The notes beneath the pieces were generated by a model. That model did no database searches. It was not told the DNA's origin and saw nothing but the letters and a program-made list of their open reading frames with translations. The position numbers and the translations under genes are program-made. From a bacterium (lineage in GTDB: Bacteria; UBA8248): a DNA stretch of 5,555 nucleotides. This document shows, piece after piece, positions 5,550 through 5,555 of the stretch (position 1 is the first letter of the stretch; every line of letters begins with the position of its first letter). The stretch is taken from contig JAQBZT010000204.1 of assembly GCA_027622355.1 (NCBI GenBank), positions 1 to 5,555 of the forward strand, read 5' to 3'.

Positions 5550-5555
5550 TGGCTA

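Larger units (their letters stand above)
5192..5555. other. Upstream regulatory region without a convincing gene
   Basis: The stretch from the ATPase RBS to the right edge has no reading frame with both a plausible RBS and a recognisable protein. It is more AT-rich than the genes and contains a candidate leftward promoter (5306-5334), operator-like palindromes (5367-5382, 5410-5424), a GC-only inverted repeat (5431-5463), a pure G/A run (5343-5359) and a rightward extended -10 near the edge. This layout suggests a divergent control region between this operon and a gene, possibly its regulator, that lies to the right. Confidence 0.5.

Overview
The window holds one leftward (minus-strand) operon for a sugar-type (CUT2/RbsABC-like) ABC importer. 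In transcription order it reads: ATP-binding protein (about 5180 to 3174), permease A (3177 to 2164), permease B (2145 to 1147) and a secreted substrate-binding protein (1007 to beyond the left edge). Coding is tight: the ATPase and permease A overlap by 4 bases (ATGA), permease A and B are 18 nt apart, and the binding-protein gene follows a 139-nt gap with a very strong ribosome binding site. The right 372 nt are non-coding as far as I can tell. They carry the likely operon promoter, several palindromes and a promoter-like site pointing right, out of the window.

The host is probably a Gram-negative bacterium. GC is moderately high by eye, and the binding protein has a signal peptide without a lipobox cysteine, so it should be free in a periplasm. 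I cannot place it more precisely; there is no rRNA, tRNA or taxonomic marker gene here.

The parts should assemble as a canonical importer: the periplasmic protein captures a solute, the two different permeases form a heterodimeric channel, and the single tandem-NBD ATPase powers transport. The ligand is uncertain. The binding protein looks closer to the TorT-like branch of the periplasmic-binding-protein-I fold than to ribose-binding protein.

The striking point is the ATPase. It is 668 aa, where this family is normally near 500 aa. The excess is an in-frame block of about 160 residues (nt 3750 to 4229) inside the second nucleotide-binding domain, between its Walker-A region and the PEDRK motif. 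The block looks like a four-helix membrane domain whose charge pattern would leave both halves of the NBD in the cytoplasm. All other ABC motifs are intact. I do not know of a described sugar-importer ATPase with a membrane domain nested inside an NBD, and this is the best candidate in the window for something new.
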